Position numbers and translations under genes: made by a program. A stretch of DNA of 64,000 nucleotides from Arthrobacter sp. 18067 (GTDB taxonomy: Bacteria > Actinomycetota > Actinomycetes > Actinomycetales > Micrococcaceae). The first letter of the stretch is position 1. Each line of letters starts with the position of its first letter. The notes under the pieces were generated by a model that was given only the letters and a program-made list of their open reading frames with translations, ran no database searches and was not told the origin of the DNA. Where the stretch lies: assembly GCF_902706295.1 (NCBI RefSeq), contig NZ_CACSJJ010000004.1, positions 178,441 through 242,440 on the forward strand. Direction: 5' to 3'. Below, piece after piece: positions 63,158-64,000 of this stretch.

Positions 63158-64000
63158 CTAGTCGATTTCAACGTCGTTGTCTGCCACGACGATCGAGTCG
63201 TCGATGTCGTTGTACTCGACATCCACGTCTTCGACGTCCAGGTTGGTGGAGTTGTCGAACTCCAGTTCGTTGTCGGCCACAACGATGGAATCGTTGATGA
63301 CATTGACATCGTCCACTTCGATGTTGGTGGAGTTGTCCGGCGAGTACTCCAGATCCAACTCGTTGTCCTGGACCACGACGGAGTCTTTGATGAGTTGAAC
63401 ATCTTCGACGTCCACATTGGTGGAGCTGTCATTGAACGAGTCGGCCACATTGACGGAATTGTCCGAATTATCGGAGTTGTCCGTGACGGAGTTGTCATTG
63501 AACGAATCGGAGATCGTCGTGGTGTGCGTCGAGTTGTCCGTCTCCTCGTTGAAGGAGTCCTCGATGTCCACGTCGACATCAACATCTGTGTTGTAGGAGT
63601 CCTTGGTGACCGAGTGGTCGGAATTGTCGTTGAAGGAATCCTTGACCTCGATGTCCGTGTTGCCCACCTCGAGATCCCCGTCGCCCGACTCGGTGATGTG
63701 CACCGAGTTATCTGTTGAGTGGTCATTGGTAGTAGTCGTATTACCGGAGTCCTTCACGTCGTCGCCGGCCGCAATGGCACCGTCGCCCGAGGCGACCACC
63801 GCGTCCTGGTTGAAGAGCTGCGTGACGTCTCCGTCTGCCCAGATGTTCTGGTTGACCGACTGATCGGTGATCGTGTCGCGGTCGTCGATGTTGGTGGTGT
63901 ACGAGTAGTTGTTCACCACGTGGACCAGTTGCTGAACGGCGTGGGCGTGGTCATCGCCGCCACCCCATCCGCCGCCACCGCCACCGCCGTGACCGTGGTC
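63158..64000 (-). CDS. iniB: IniB-like acidic repeat protein, N-terminus outside the window
   Basis: The frame is open to the right edge, so the start is not in view; an internal GTG at 63919 is not the real start. The visible 280 residues begin with a Gly/His-rich run, pass through NIWADGDVTQLFNQDAVVAS and AIAAGDDV, and end in a strongly acidic repeat zone with five DSFND-type units and three ~27-31-residue repeats around DSIVVADNE. There is almost no Cys or Trp. IniB proteins of actinobacteria have a conserved N-terminal domain followed by such low-complexity sequence. The link to iniA and iniC supports the name. Confidence 0.7.
   Translation of the reverse strand, partial: DHGHGGGGGGGWGGGDDHAHAVQQLVHVVNNYSYTTNIDDRDTITDQSVNQNIWADGDVTQLFNQDAVVASGDGAIAAGDDVKDSGNTTTTNDHSTDNSVHITESGDGDLEVGNTDIEVKDSFNDNSDHSVTKDSYNTDVDVDVDIEDSFNEETDNSTHTTTISDSFNDNSVTDNSDNSDNSVNVADSFNDSSTNVDVEDVQLIKDSVVVQDNELDLEYSPDNSTNIEVDDVNVINDSIVVADNELEFDNSTNLDVEDVDVEYNDIDDSIVVADNDVEID

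Noticed and set aside
63158..63919. A complete 253-residue gene starting at GTG 63919
   Set aside because: The same frame stays open to the window edge with a Gly/His-rich sequence typical of IniB-like proteins, so the true start lies outside.

Overview
This is a high-GC, densely packed chromosomal window from an actinobacterium. The menaquinone genes (menB, menE, menA), the actinobacterial gene families, an iniBAC-like dynamin operon and the paa gene layout fit Micrococcaceae (Arthrobacter or Paenarthrobacter) best. That placement is inferred from gene content, not from a search. I see no tRNA, rRNA, insertion sequence, prophage or CRISPR array, and no gap above about 300 bp lacks a gene.

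Phenylacetate catabolism dominates the left and middle. The ring epoxidase operon paaABCDE plus a paaG-like isomerase runs leftward (6257 to 1409). paaI-paaK-paaR runs rightward (30769-33229). The ring-cleavage fusion paaZ runs leftward (35612-33513), and a beta-oxidation operon (thiolase, paaF-like, paaH-like) runs leftward (43494-40605). Together they cover the route from phenylacetate to acetyl-CoA and succinyl-CoA. All four promoter regions carry a related palindrome (ACCGnnCGTTCG type), the likely operator of the TetR-type PaaR encoded in the set.

Between these blocks lie a Tat-exported PhoD-like phosphatase; a hybrid histidine kinase coupled to a REC-GGDEF diguanylate cyclase; a seven-gene leftward cell-surface glycan operon (21187 to 12557); an oligopeptidase B; a methyltransferase; and a GAF histidine kinase with a degenerate receiver. 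The most novel-looking locus is 27203-30089. A 56-residue exported peptide carrying two IGWWPN copies is divergent from a TPR-like protein, which is directly followed by a GGDEF-EAL protein. The layout suggests peptide signalling feeding cyclic-di-GMP control.

The right part holds an SLH-type surface protein, a glycosyltransferase and tyrosine phosphatase pair, two acetyltransferases, a pentapeptide-repeat protein, an amino-acid permease, a NirB-like reductase cut short by a palindromic repeat, an ABC-F ATPase, an RHH regulator paired with a DUF4097 protein, a manganese-type ABC importer with a DtxR-like box over its start, the men genes, and an iniB-iniA-iniC-like operon that runs off the right edge. 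Several dispersed palindromes (8071, 46502, 54581) and GTGAGAGAG repeats (33263-33510) look like a lineage-specific intergenic repeat population.
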